Shown here in pieces: positions 24,919 to 32,476 of a stretch of DNA of 56,691 bases. This DNA is from CAZCJU01 sp964562175 (GTDB taxonomy: Bacteria > Bacillota > Clostridia > Oscillospirales > CAG-272). The position numbers were made by a program, and so were the translations under genes. The notes below the pieces were generated by a model. It was not told where the DNA came from, did no database searches, and saw only the letters and a program-made list of their open reading frames with translations. The stretch spans positions 1-56,691 of the forward strand of contig CAZLRV010000013.1 in NCBI GenBank assembly GCA_964562175.1. The letters are read 5' to 3'. Numbering within the stretch: the stretch's first letter is position 1; every line of letters starts with the position of its first letter.

Positions 24919-26727
24919 TCACTGTCGGCAAATGCTCATAAACTGTTCACCCGTTATCGTTTCGTTGTCATAAAGGAACTTTGCAAGCTCATGCAGCTTA
25001 TCCGTATCGTTCTTCAAAATATTCTCCGCTTTTTCGTATTGTCGCTTTACAAGCTCGCTTACACGTTTATCGACGAGAGCTTGTGTTTCGGGTGAGCAGG
25101 CAAGGCTCATATCTCCTCCGAGGTACTGATTTGTCACGTTTTGAAGTGCCACCATACCCATATCGTCGTCCATACCGTAAACCGTTATCATCGCACGGGC
25201 AAGCTTCGTAGCCTGCTCGATGTCATTGCTCGCTCCGGTGGTTATCGTGCCGAAAACAAGCTTCTCGGCGGCACGCCCCGCCGTAAGCGTTGCTATACGC
25301 TCAAGCAGCTCCTCTTTTGTCATGAGATATTTGTTGCCCTCATCTACCTGCATCGTGTAGCCCAAGGCTCCGGAAGTTCTCGGCACTATCGTTATCTTTT
25401 GCACCGGAGCGGAGTTGGTTTGCCTTGCGGCAACGAGTGCGTGACCTATTTCGTGGTACGCCACGGTAAGCTTTTCCTTTTCGGTCAGTATTGCGTTCTT
25501 TTTTTGATATCCGGCTATGACCACTTCAATGCTTTCCTCAAGGTCGGCTTGAGATACCGAGTCACGTCCGTCACGCACGGCACGCAGAGCCGCCTCGTTT
25601 ACGATGTTCGCAAGCTCCGCACCCGATGCTCCGGATGCCATTTTCGCTATGTGGTTGAAATCTATATTGGGAAGGCATTTTATCTTCTTTGCGTGAACTC
25701 TCAATATCTGCTCACGTCCGAGCAGATCAGGCAGCTCCACCGGCACACGCCTGTCAAAGCGTCCGGGACGTGTAAGAGCCGGGTCGAGCGATTCGGGTCT
25801 GTTCGTTGCGGCAAGGATTATAACGCCGGTGTTACCCTCAAAGCCGTCCATTTCCGTCAGAAGCTGGTTTAGCGTCTGTTCACGCTCGTCATTTCCGATA
25901 CTGCCCTCTCTCTTTTTGCCTATTGCGTCTATCTCGTCGATAAATACTATGCACGGAGCCTTTTCCTTTGCCTGCTTGAAGAGGTCACGCACCTTCGATG
26001 CGCCCATACCTACGAACATCTCAACGAATTCAGAGCCGGACATTGAGAAAAACGGCACATTTGCCTCACCGGCAACAGCCTTTGCAAGCATGGTCTTACC
26101 TGTTCCGGGAGGGCCTACGAGCAAGATGCCCTTCGGCATGGAAGCACCTATCTTCGTATATTTTTGCGGGTTGTGCAGATAATCGACTATTTCGGCAAGA
26201 TTTTCCTTTGCCTCGTCCTCTCCGGCAACATCGGCGAATTTTATTCCGTTTGACGATTTGACATATACCTTGGCGTTGCTTTTGCCCATGTTGAACATCA
26301 TGGAATTACCGCCGCCGGCTTTTTTCATCATCTGTCTTGAAATTATCTGTCCGAGAACGATGAATATAACGATGGGAAGTATCCAGCTGAGTATAAAGCT
26401 CGTTATTGGCGAGGTCTGCTCGACTATCTCATGACCGAAGGTAACTCCGGCATCGTACAGCCTTTGAGTGAGCTGTGGGTCGTCCATGACTCCGGTCTTG
26501 TATATGCCGTCGTCGTTCTTTTTCGTAAACAATATCTGTTGGTCGGACACCTCGACACGGTCTATCTGTCCCTCGTTTGTGGCTGATATAAACTCGGAAT
26601 AATCCACTTGTACTATCTTAAGCTTATTCACCATCGGCGTTACAAGCAGATTAAACAGCAAAATAACGCATACGGCTATAATATAAAAGTACAATACTTT
26701 TCTCTGCGGCTTCTTTACGTCGTTCAT
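24919..26727 (-). CDS. ftsH: ATP-dependent zinc metalloprotease FtsH
   Basis: 602 residues, a membrane-bound AAA+ protease that degrades membrane and regulatory proteins. Two helices (about 10-30 and 108-127) flank a small external domain. Walker A is GPPGTGKT (205-212), Walker B IVFIDEIDAIG, and the second region of homology ATNRPESLDPALTRPGRFDR. The zinc site is HEIGH (in VAYHEIGHALVAAR), with the usual Ala replaced by Ile but both histidines and Glu kept. The third ligand is in the TGASNDIEQATKLA region. It stands alone between a terminator and its own promoter; AAGGAG precedes the ATG. Confidence 0.97.
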   Translation of the reverse strand: MNDVKKPQRKVLYFYIIAVCVILLFNLLVTPMVNKLKIVQVDYSEFISATNEGQIDRVEVSDQQILFTKKNDDGIYKTGVMDDPQLTQRLYDAGVTFGHEIVEQTSPITSFILSWILPIVIFIVLGQIISRQMMKKAGGGNSMMFNMGKSNAKVYVKSSNGIKFADVAGEDEAKENLAEIVDYLHNPQKYTKIGASMPKGILLVGPPGTGKTMLAKAVAGEANVPFFSMSGSEFVEMFVGMGASKVRDLFKQAKEKAPCIVFIDEIDAIGKKREGSIGNDEREQTLNQLLTEMDGFEGNTGVIILAATNRPESLDPALTRPGRFDRRVPVELPDLLGREQILRVHAKKIKCLPNIDFNHIAKMASGASGAELANIVNEAALRAVRDGRDSVSQADLEESIEVVIAGYQKKNAILTEKEKLTVAYHEIGHALVAARQTNSAPVQKITIVPRTSGALGYTMQVDEGNKYLMTKEELLERIATLTAGRAAEKLVFGTITTGASNDIEQATKLARAMITVYGMDDDMGMVALQNVTNQYLGGDMSLACSPETQALVDKRVSELVKRQYEKAENILKNDTDKLHELAKFLYDNETITGEQFMSICRQ

Positions 26728-26770
26728 TTAATTCTCCTTTTATGTATTCGGCGATCGCTCTTACCGTAAT

Positions 26771-26776
26771 ATTATA
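26771..26776 (-). promoter_or_regulatory. Probable -10 element of ftsH
   Basis: TATAAT on the minus strand about 45 bp before the start codon, preceded by an AT-rich tract without a good -35. Confidence 0.4.
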
Positions 26777-26905
26777 CCTCTATTTTACTACTTTATTTGC
26801 AACTGAATTTCAATTCTGCGTCAATTTTTGTTGAATTTTGTATTTACCATTCTCAACTTACGATAGAGGCTTAATCGAAAAAATCGAAAATCGTCAAAAA
26901 GTATC

Positions 26906-26934
26906 TTGCAATTTGCGACAAAATAATGTATAAT
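26906..26934 (+). promoter_or_regulatory. Promoter of the exonuclease gene
   Basis: TTGCAA (26906-26911), 17-bp spacer, TATAAT (26929-26934). The predicted start lies about 20 bases before the start codon proposed at 26963. Confidence 0.75.
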
Positions 26935-26962
26935 AATATAAATAGGAAAAGGCGGTGAGCTT

Positions 26963-27505
26963 ATAAAAAGAAATATTACCGTGTTCGACGTTGAAACGCC
27001 GAACCGAAGCAATGACAGAATAAGCGCAATAGGTGCGGTGACATTATGCGACGGGAAAATTATACGTACATATTATACATTGGTAGATCCGCAAACGCAT
27101 TTCGATGAGTTCAATTCATACCTTACGGGAATATATCCGAGTGATGTGCAGGGCAAGCCGAGCTTCGGCGAGCTGTGGGAGGAAATAAGAAATATGTTCG
27201 ACTCATGCGTGCTTGCGGCACATAATGCGACCTTTGATCTGGGTGTGCTTTCGAAATGCCTGCGTGCATACGGCATACCGCACGGCAGATATTTCGATTA
27301 CATATGCACCTGCAGAGTCGGCAGGTATTTGTATCCCTCGCTTGATGATCATAAGCTGAATACGATGGCGGAGCATTTCGGCATTGAGCTTGACCACCAC
27401 AATGCGATGTCCGATTGCCTGTGCTGTGCCGAGCTTTTGCGACGCTATTCGGAACACTCCTCGCTTGACGGCTTCATCCGTGTATACGATACCTATCGAT
27501 ATTAG
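26963..27505 (+). CDS. DEDDh-type 3'-5' exonuclease (DnaQ-like), with an apparent AUA start
   Basis: About 180 residues. Exo I is VFDVETPNRSND (Asp and Glu), Exo II is in AHNATFDLGVL, and Exo III is HHNAMSDCLCCAELL (His and Asp), so all catalytic acids are present. Such stand-alone domains trim RNA or DNA ends in the cytosol. The first standard start in frame is GTG at 26981, which would begin inside the first beta strand and 25 bases after the ribosome site. That site, AAAGGCGGTGA (26948-26958), is seven bases from an in-frame ATA at 26963, which would give KRNITVFDVET, the expected N-terminus. The start is therefore probably a non-standard AUA, or an ATG miscalled. Confidence 0.85.
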   Translation: MKRNITVFDVETPNRSNDRISAIGAVTLCDGKIIRTYYTLVDPQTHFDEFNSYLTGIYPSDVQGKPSFGELWEEIRNMFDSCVLAAHNATFDLGVLSKCLRAYGIPHGRYFDYICTCRVGRYLYPSLDDHKLNTMAEHFGIELDHHNAMSDCLCCAELLRRYSEHSSLDGFIRVYDTYRY

Positions 27506-27613
27506 TTTTTTTTGAATTATATGCTTATATCAACAAAAATTGAAATTCAGTTGAGGGTTGATTGATAAGACGAGTGTATGATAAGAATATAATTTGAAAC
27601 GGAGGAAAATTTT

Positions 27614-28285
27614 ATGTGGAAGATACTTATTGCCGAGGATGACAAGGATCTGCGACAGCTGTTTACGAAAATGTTGACACGGTACGGTTATACCGTGCGC
27701 GGCGTTTGCAACGGCAGGGAGGCACTTGACGCGCTTGACGAGGAGTGCTTTGACCTTATAATCTCTGATATAATGATGCCGGAGCTTGACGGCTACGAGC
27801 TTGTGCATTTGTTGCGGCAGAGCGGCTCAAATATTCCTGTGCTGATGATAACGGCAAAGGATGCATTTGACGATATGCGTATGGGCTTTATATCGGGTAC
27901 GGACGATTATTTGATAAAGCCGATAAACGTAAACGAAATGGTACTGCGTGTGGGGGCGTTGCTCAGGCGTGCGCAAATGGTGAACGAGCGAAGACAGGTC
28001 ATAGGCAATGCCGTGCTTGAATGCGACACGCTGACTGTAACCTGCAACGGAGAGAAAACGGTCTTGCCGCAAAAGGAGTTTATGCTTTTGTACAAAATGG
28101 CTTCTTTTCCGGGAAAGATATTTACACGTCAACAGCTGATGGACGAGATATGGGGCTACGAATCGGAGAGCGATACGCATACCGTCGATGTACATATCGG
28201 CAGACTCAGAGAAAAATTCAGAAACAACCCCGATTTTAAGATAATAACCATGCGGGGAGTAGGCTATAAAGTCGTGAAATTATGA
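27614..28285 (+). CDS. OmpR-family response regulator
   Basis: 223 residues. The receiver has EDD near the start, phospho-acceptor in DLIISDIMMPELDG, and the Thr/Lys positions in MITAKDAF and YLIKPINVNE. The winged helix has LPQKEFMLLYKMASFPGKIF and VHIGRLREKFRNNPDF. CGGAGG precedes the ATG, and a TATAAT lies at 27588-27593. It overlaps the kinase gene by four bases. Two cell-wall amidase genes lie directly downstream with their own promoter, so envelope control is a reasonable guess; I see no clear binding repeats. Confidence 0.95.
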   Translation: MWKILIAEDDKDLRQLFTKMLTRYGYTVRGVCNGREALDALDEECFDLIISDIMMPELDGYELVHLLRQSGSNIPVLMITAKDAFDDMRMGFISGTDDYLIKPINVNEMVLRVGALLRRAQMVNERRQVIGNAVLECDTLTVTCNGEKTVLPQKEFMLLYKMASFPGKIFTRQQLMDEIWGYESESDTHTVDVHIGRLREKFRNNPDFKIITMRGVGYKVVKL

Positions 28286-29358
28286 AAAACAAAAAAACGT
28301 TCGAAATACCCGAAAATGTTGAAGAAAAAGCGAAAATGGTCAAAAAGCACTTATCCATGCAAATGAGATTCGTCTTTGTCGTGCTGGGCGTGCTTGCCGT
28401 GACGGTGCTTTTGATATTGCTCTGCTCGGATATTTTGAGCGATCACGTGTATATTTTGCAAAAGATACCGACCTTTGTTTGGCTTATTCTGTTGAGCATA
28501 ATAATCGGTGCGGCTGTGGCGTGCTTTGTAAATATATCGCTCTTCAAGCCGATAAAAAAGCTTCAGGAGGCGATGGTCAAGGTCGCACAGGGCAATTTCG
28601 ACCTTGAGCTTAGCACAAAGAGCGGCTTTGCGGAGATACGAGAAATATACGAAAACTTCAATTTAATGGTTAAAGAGCTGGGAGCGACAGAGACGATACA
28701 GAACGATTTCATATCAAACGTATCGCATGAATTCAAAACGCCGATAAATGCAATAGGCGGCTATGCCACGCTTTTGCAGGACGGTCAGCTTGACGAGGAG
28801 GAGCGGCGGCAATATACGGAAAAAATATTGCATAGCACCTCACGCTTATCGGAACTTGTCGGCAATATATTGCTTTTGTCAAAGCTTGACAGCCAAGCGA
28901 TAGAGAGCCGAAAAAAGATGTTTCGTCTTGATGAGCAGATAAGGCAATGCATAGTGGCACTTGAACCGAAGTGGGAGTCAAAAAACATTGATTTCGACGT
29001 TGAGCTTGAGCGGATCGACTATTTCGGTAACGAAAGTATGCTTTATCACGTATGGAGCAATCTCATTGACAATGCGATAAAATTCGATTCCGTTGACGGA
29101 ATGATAAAAATCCGTTTGAATAAGTCATCCGACTCCTGCGTATTTGTTATAGAGGACAACGGTGAGGGAATAAAAGAAGAAAACAAAAAGGCGATATTCA
29201 ACAGATTTTATCAGGGCGATACATCGCACAGGCAAGAGGGCAACGGACTCGGACTTGCACTCGTAAAACAGATAATCGACGTATCGCACGGCACTATAGA
29301 AGTCGGGGACAGAGAGGGCGGAGGCTGTAGGTTTACGGTCGTGTTGCCGAAAAATTGA
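28282..29358 (+). CDS. Sensor histidine kinase with HAMP domain
   Basis: 358 residues. Two helices (about 28-50 and 62-84) are joined by a short loop (about 12 residues), so the external sensor is minimal. HAMP (about 84-135) is followed by the dimerisation domain with His in FISNVSHEFKTPINAIGG. The ATPase has N box HVWSNLIDNAIKFD and glycine boxes IEDNGEGIKEE and GNGLGLALV. Its partner is the overlapping response regulator. The signal is unknown. Confidence 0.94.
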   Translation: MKNKKTFEIPENVEEKAKMVKKHLSMQMRFVFVVLGVLAVTVLLILLCSDILSDHVYILQKIPTFVWLILLSIIIGAAVACFVNISLFKPIKKLQEAMVKVAQGNFDLELSTKSGFAEIREIYENFNLMVKELGATETIQNDFISNVSHEFKTPINAIGGYATLLQDGQLDEEERRQYTEKILHSTSRLSELVGNILLLSKLDSQAIESRKKMFRLDEQIRQCIVALEPKWESKNIDFDVELERIDYFGNESMLYHVWSNLIDNAIKFDSVDGMIKIRLNKSSDSCVFVIEDNGEGIKEENKKAIFNRFYQGDTSHRQEGNGLGLALVKQIIDVSHGTIEVGDREGGGCRFTVVLPKN

Positions 29359-29421
29359 GAGTTGGTAATTATTCACAATAACATTTTAAAATATTTGTAT
29401 ATAATTATTTTTCGTATGTGG

Positions 29422-29450
29422 TTGACATAAATCGATTTTAGTGGTAAAAT
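29422..29450 (+). promoter_or_regulatory. Promoter of the amidase pair
   Basis: TTGACA (29422-29427), 17-bp spacer, TAAAAT (29445-29450), about 20 bases before the first ribosome site. Confidence 0.8.
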
Positions 29451-29475
29451 GTAAAAAAACTTTATGGAGAAATAT

Positions 29476-30426
29476 ATGTTAAAGAAAATTATGTCAGCTG
29501 TTGCCGTATGTGCCTTGACTGTATGCGCACTCGGCACATTCGCCGTAAATGCGGCGGAGAAAAACGTAAAGATAATGCTCGATCCCGGTCATGGGCTTGG
29601 ACCGTCGGCAGACGGTTCGACTACAATAGGCACGAACTATGCCGAAAAATGGGGCGGTAAAAACGAGCTTTATTACAATCTTTCGATTTCCGAGTATACA
29701 AAAGAACGTCTTGAACAGTACGAAAACGTAAGTGTGGGCATGACCAGAACGACCAATGAGGAATGCCCCGGCTTGAAAGAGCGTGTTTCGATGGCAAAGC
29801 GCTTCAGAGCAGACGCTTTCATAAGCATTCATAACAATATGTTTTCCGACGAGAACGTACACGGTACCGTTGTGCTTATACCCAATCAAAACTATAAGCC
29901 GCAGATAGGCAAGGACTCGTTGGAATGCGCAAACAAAATAACGTCACGTCTTGTAAACGATGCAAGGGTGCATAAATTCGGCGATCCGAGAACCTACGAC
30001 ACGCCCGTAAATACATATCCCGACGGCTCGGCGGGCGATCAATATACCGTTATCAGAGCGGCTAAGGAGTCGGATATACCTGTCGGTATGATAGTTGAAT
30101 GCGCATTTTTGTCAAGCAAAGTAGATTACGAGAAGCATTTCACCTCCGAGAGGGGACTTAAGGCACTGGGCTACGCAATAGCGGACGGCCTTGCTGATTA
30201 CTATGATTTGACACTCAAGTCAAGCGCCGCTACGGATGCCGAGACTGACAAGCCGAACGATACGACCGTCGAGGTGACGGACAAGACGACGGATACGGTT
30301 TCCGATACGGTAGCGGAAGCGAACACGAACGGCAGCTTGCCCGGCTGGCTCATACCCGTTATAATTGCCGCCGTAGTGGTGATATGCGCAATATGCGGCT
30401 TTGTGGTATATTTGAAAAAGAAATGA
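29476..30426 (+). CDS. N-acetylmuramoyl-L-alanine amidase (Amidase_3), membrane-anchored, first copy
   Basis: 316 residues starting MLKKIMSAVAVCALTVCAL; ATGGAG eight bases upstream serves as ribosome site, so the ATG at 29464 is not used. The signal peptide ends near AVNAA. The zinc amidase has His in MLDPGHG, Glu in KNELYYNLS, His in ISIHNNMF and Glu in MIVECAFLS, all intact. It cuts between MurNAc and L-Ala in peptidoglycan. A short threonine/aspartate-rich stalk leads to a C-terminal helix (GWLIPVIIAAVVVI) and lysines, anchoring it at the outer face of the membrane. A paralogue follows 19 bp later. Confidence 0.94.
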   Translation: MLKKIMSAVAVCALTVCALGTFAVNAAEKNVKIMLDPGHGLGPSADGSTTIGTNYAEKWGGKNELYYNLSISEYTKERLEQYENVSVGMTRTTNEECPGLKERVSMAKRFRADAFISIHNNMFSDENVHGTVVLIPNQNYKPQIGKDSLECANKITSRLVNDARVHKFGDPRTYDTPVNTYPDGSAGDQYTVIRAAKESDIPVGMIVECAFLSSKVDYEKHFTSERGLKALGYAIADGLADYYDLTLKSSAATDAETDKPNDTTVEVTDKTTDTVSDTVAEANTNGSLPGWLIPVIIAAVVVICAICGFVVYLKKK

Positions 30427-30445
30427 CGGTGAAAGGATGAAAAAA

Positions 30446-31552
30446 ATGCTTAAAAAAATAGTTACCGCTTTTCTCGCCTGCTCGATGATGACATGTGCAT
30501 TGCCCGTTTGCGGTGCGGCTGAGCAGAAAAACATAAGAATAACGCTCGACCCCGGTCACGGTGAGGGTAAGTCTGCGGACGGCTCAACCGGCACGGGCAC
30601 GGATGCGGCTGTTAAATTCGGCGGTATAAATGAGCTGTATTATAATCTGACGATATCGCTGTATACAAGAGAGCGACTTTTGCAATATGCGGGCGTTGAC
30701 GTTAATATGACAAGGGAAACCAATCAAGAATGCCCGGGACTTCAGGAAAGAGTCGATATCGCCAAGGCGTACAACTCGGATGCGATAATAAGCATACATA
30801 ACAATATGAATCCCAAGGAAACGGCTTACGGCTCGCAGATCTATATTCCCAACAGAAATTACAACAGCAAAATGGCTGTAAATTCACAGCGTTGCGCAAA
30901 TAAAATAATGAGCAGACTCGTATCGGATGCGGGTATGCACAAGAATTGCGACCCTTATTATACCGACCACGAAAGCATAAAATACCCCGACGGCTCGGCG
31001 GCGGATCACCTCAGAGTAATACGTTTCGGAAAGCTTGCGGAGCTTGAGGTTGCAATGATAGTCGAATGTGCGTTTTTGTCAAACGAGTCGGATTATAAGG
31101 AGCATATTGCAACGGACGACGGTCTTAAAGCACTCGGCTATGCGATAGCCGAAGGAATCGCCGATTACTATAAGCTTGAGCTTAAGAGTACGGAAACGGA
31201 GCCGATAACGACTCAGCCGACGGAAACGGAACCTGTCGAGAGCAAAAACGATGAGACAAAAGCCCCCGAGGATACCGAGACGACGACACCGGATATTGCA
31301 CAAACAGGTTCGCCCGAAAGCGATGAGATTGCAACACAGCCGGAGCAGACCGAGCCTGTAAAGAACGAGGATGTGACAACGGTTGCCGATACGGACACAC
31401 CGACCGATCCTGTATCGGATACCCCCTCGACCGACTCGGACGAAAAGACTTCCGATAAAAAAGCCTTCCCGTGGTGGATACCCGTTGCGGGCATCGTAGC
31501 CGCCGCCGCTGTTGTCGCAACAGTTGTATTTTTCAAAAAGAAGAAGAATTAA
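30446..31552 (+). CDS. N-acetylmuramoyl-L-alanine amidase (Amidase_3), membrane-anchored, second copy
   Basis: 368 residues starting MLKKIVTAFLACSMMTCAL, aligned with its neighbour; AAAGGATGA precedes this ATG. Signal peptide, then catalytic domain with TLDPGHG, NELYYNLT, ISIHNNMN and MIVECAFLS, all zinc ligands and the glutamate kept. It differs from the first copy by a stalk of about 100 residues rich in Thr, Glu, Pro and Asp (about 240-340), enough to place the enzyme further from the membrane. A C-terminal helix (WWIPVAGIVAAAAVVATVV) and KKKK follow. Tandem duplication followed by stalk growth explains the pair. A terminator lies at 31584. Confidence 0.94.
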   Translation: MLKKIVTAFLACSMMTCALPVCGAAEQKNIRITLDPGHGEGKSADGSTGTGTDAAVKFGGINELYYNLTISLYTRERLLQYAGVDVNMTRETNQECPGLQERVDIAKAYNSDAIISIHNNMNPKETAYGSQIYIPNRNYNSKMAVNSQRCANKIMSRLVSDAGMHKNCDPYYTDHESIKYPDGSAADHLRVIRFGKLAELEVAMIVECAFLSNESDYKEHIATDDGLKALGYAIAEGIADYYKLELKSTETEPITTQPTETEPVESKNDETKAPEDTETTTPDIAQTGSPESDEIATQPEQTEPVKNEDVTTVADTDTPTDPVSDTPSTDSDEKTSDKKAFPWWIPVAGIVAAAAVVATVVFFKKKKN

Positions 31553-31583
31553 ATAGATATACCGGCATCAAGTCGGATTACGG

Positions 31584-31618
31584 AGCTTGCTTTGCATATA
31601 CCGCAAAGCAAGCTTTTT
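31584..31618 (+). terminator. Intrinsic terminator of the amidase operon
   Basis: AGCTTGCTTTGC pairs perfectly with GCAAAGCAAGCT (12 bp, seven-base loop), followed by T's. Confidence 0.92.
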
Positions 31619-31626
31619 CAATTGCA

Positions 31627-31651
31627 ACATCATCATCGGAAATTTTTTATC
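31627..31651 (+). repeat. 25-bp direct repeat, copy 1
   Basis: Starts ACATCATCATCGG and ends TTTTTTATC. It is identical over 25 bases to 31714-31738. The interval between copies is AT-rich and holds a TATAAT-like site. Confidence 0.85.
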
Positions 31652-31713
31652 AAAAGCTTTTTTGCATATGTTATAATATATCGGGGGGTGTGATATATGT
31701 TAATAAACATTTT

Positions 31714-31738
31714 ACATCATCATCGGAAATTTTTTATC
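31714..31738 (+). repeat. 25-bp direct repeat, copy 2
   Basis: Identical to 31627-31651, 87 bp downstream of it. In this copy the next bases (CCGA) allow a 5-bp stem around the T-run. No gene lies between the copies. Confidence 0.85.
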
Positions 31739-31789
31739 CGAAAGGGTGCAATTTCAATTTAAGCTGAGTCGAAAGCAACAGATTCTGTG

Positions 31790-31818
31790 CTGACAAATGT
31801 GGAATTGTATGATATAAT
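31790..31818 (+). promoter_or_regulatory. Promoter of the 202-residue membrane protein gene
   Basis: CTGACA (31790-31795), 17-bp spacer, TATAAT (31813-31818), then CGGAGG before the ATG. Confidence 0.75.
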
Positions 31819-31839
31819 TGGAAAAACGGAGGTAATCGA

Positions 31840-32448
31840 ATGAAGAAAAGAAAGCTTTTGAACTACTTTAAGAATTTTGCTTTGATGCAGATAATAGGCG
31901 GTGTAGTGCTTGCCGTGGGCTTTTTGATATGGTGGTATGCGTTTGAAATATGGTTTCTCGGTACGCCCATTATGCTTGTGGGAATAGCTTTGCTTGCCAC
32001 GGGCGGTATTCTTAAGGTCGGTGACAAGGACTATGAGGAGCATTTTAAGCTCCTTATGCGTGATTTTATACGCAGAGAGCTTGAGCAAAAGCCGTACAAG
32101 TCTTTTTGCGGCTTTGAGTGCGAGGGAGCAAGCTATGCAAAGCTTCGTCGTGACGGTGTGCTTTGCACGGAGCGTTATTATATTGCCGATATTTTTTTAT
32201 CAAATACGGAGTTGACCGTCGATGTTTGCGAGGCAAAAATACCGGAGGATTCCGTAACAACGGCAACACATCGATTCGATTTGGCAAAGCTCGATGTAAG
32301 CACAAGACAGAGTCAATTCACCAAAAACGGTATTTCAAGAACGGTTACATACCTGAAGCTTGATGACGGCAAGGAGTGCTGTGAGATATGCGTACCGTCA
32401 AACGACATAAGCGTTGACGAGCTTGTCGAAAAGCTTAAAAACAATTAA
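31840..32448 (+). CDS. Two-helix membrane protein of unknown function
   Basis: 202 residues. Two adjacent helices (about 14-36 and 39-58) form a hairpin that leaves both ends in the cytosol. The remaining ~140 residues look like a mixed alpha/beta soluble domain with several cysteines (SFCGFECEG, GVLCTERYY, ECCEICVPS), of which only ECC-x2-C is a tight cluster. No family recognised. It stands alone with its own promoter and a terminator shared with the convergent MalK-like gene. Confidence 0.75.
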   Translation: MKKRKLLNYFKNFALMQIIGGVVLAVGFLIWWYAFEIWFLGTPIMLVGIALLATGGILKVGDKDYEEHFKLLMRDFIRRELEQKPYKSFCGFECEGASYAKLRRDGVLCTERYYIADIFLSNTELTVDVCEAKIPEDSVTTATHRFDLAKLDVSTRQSQFTKNGISRTVTYLKLDDGKECCEICVPSNDISVDELVEKLKNN

Positions 32449-32476
32449 AAAATGCTCCCGCAAAGGGAGCATTTTT
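32448..32476. terminator. Bidirectional terminator
   Basis: AAAAATGCTCCC pairs with GGGAGCATTTTT (12 bp, five-base loop), giving T-runs on both strands between two convergent genes. It touches the stop codons on each side. Confidence 0.92.

Noticed and set aside
31627..31738. CRISPR array
   Set aside because: Only two repeats, an 87-bp step and no further copies or cas genes.
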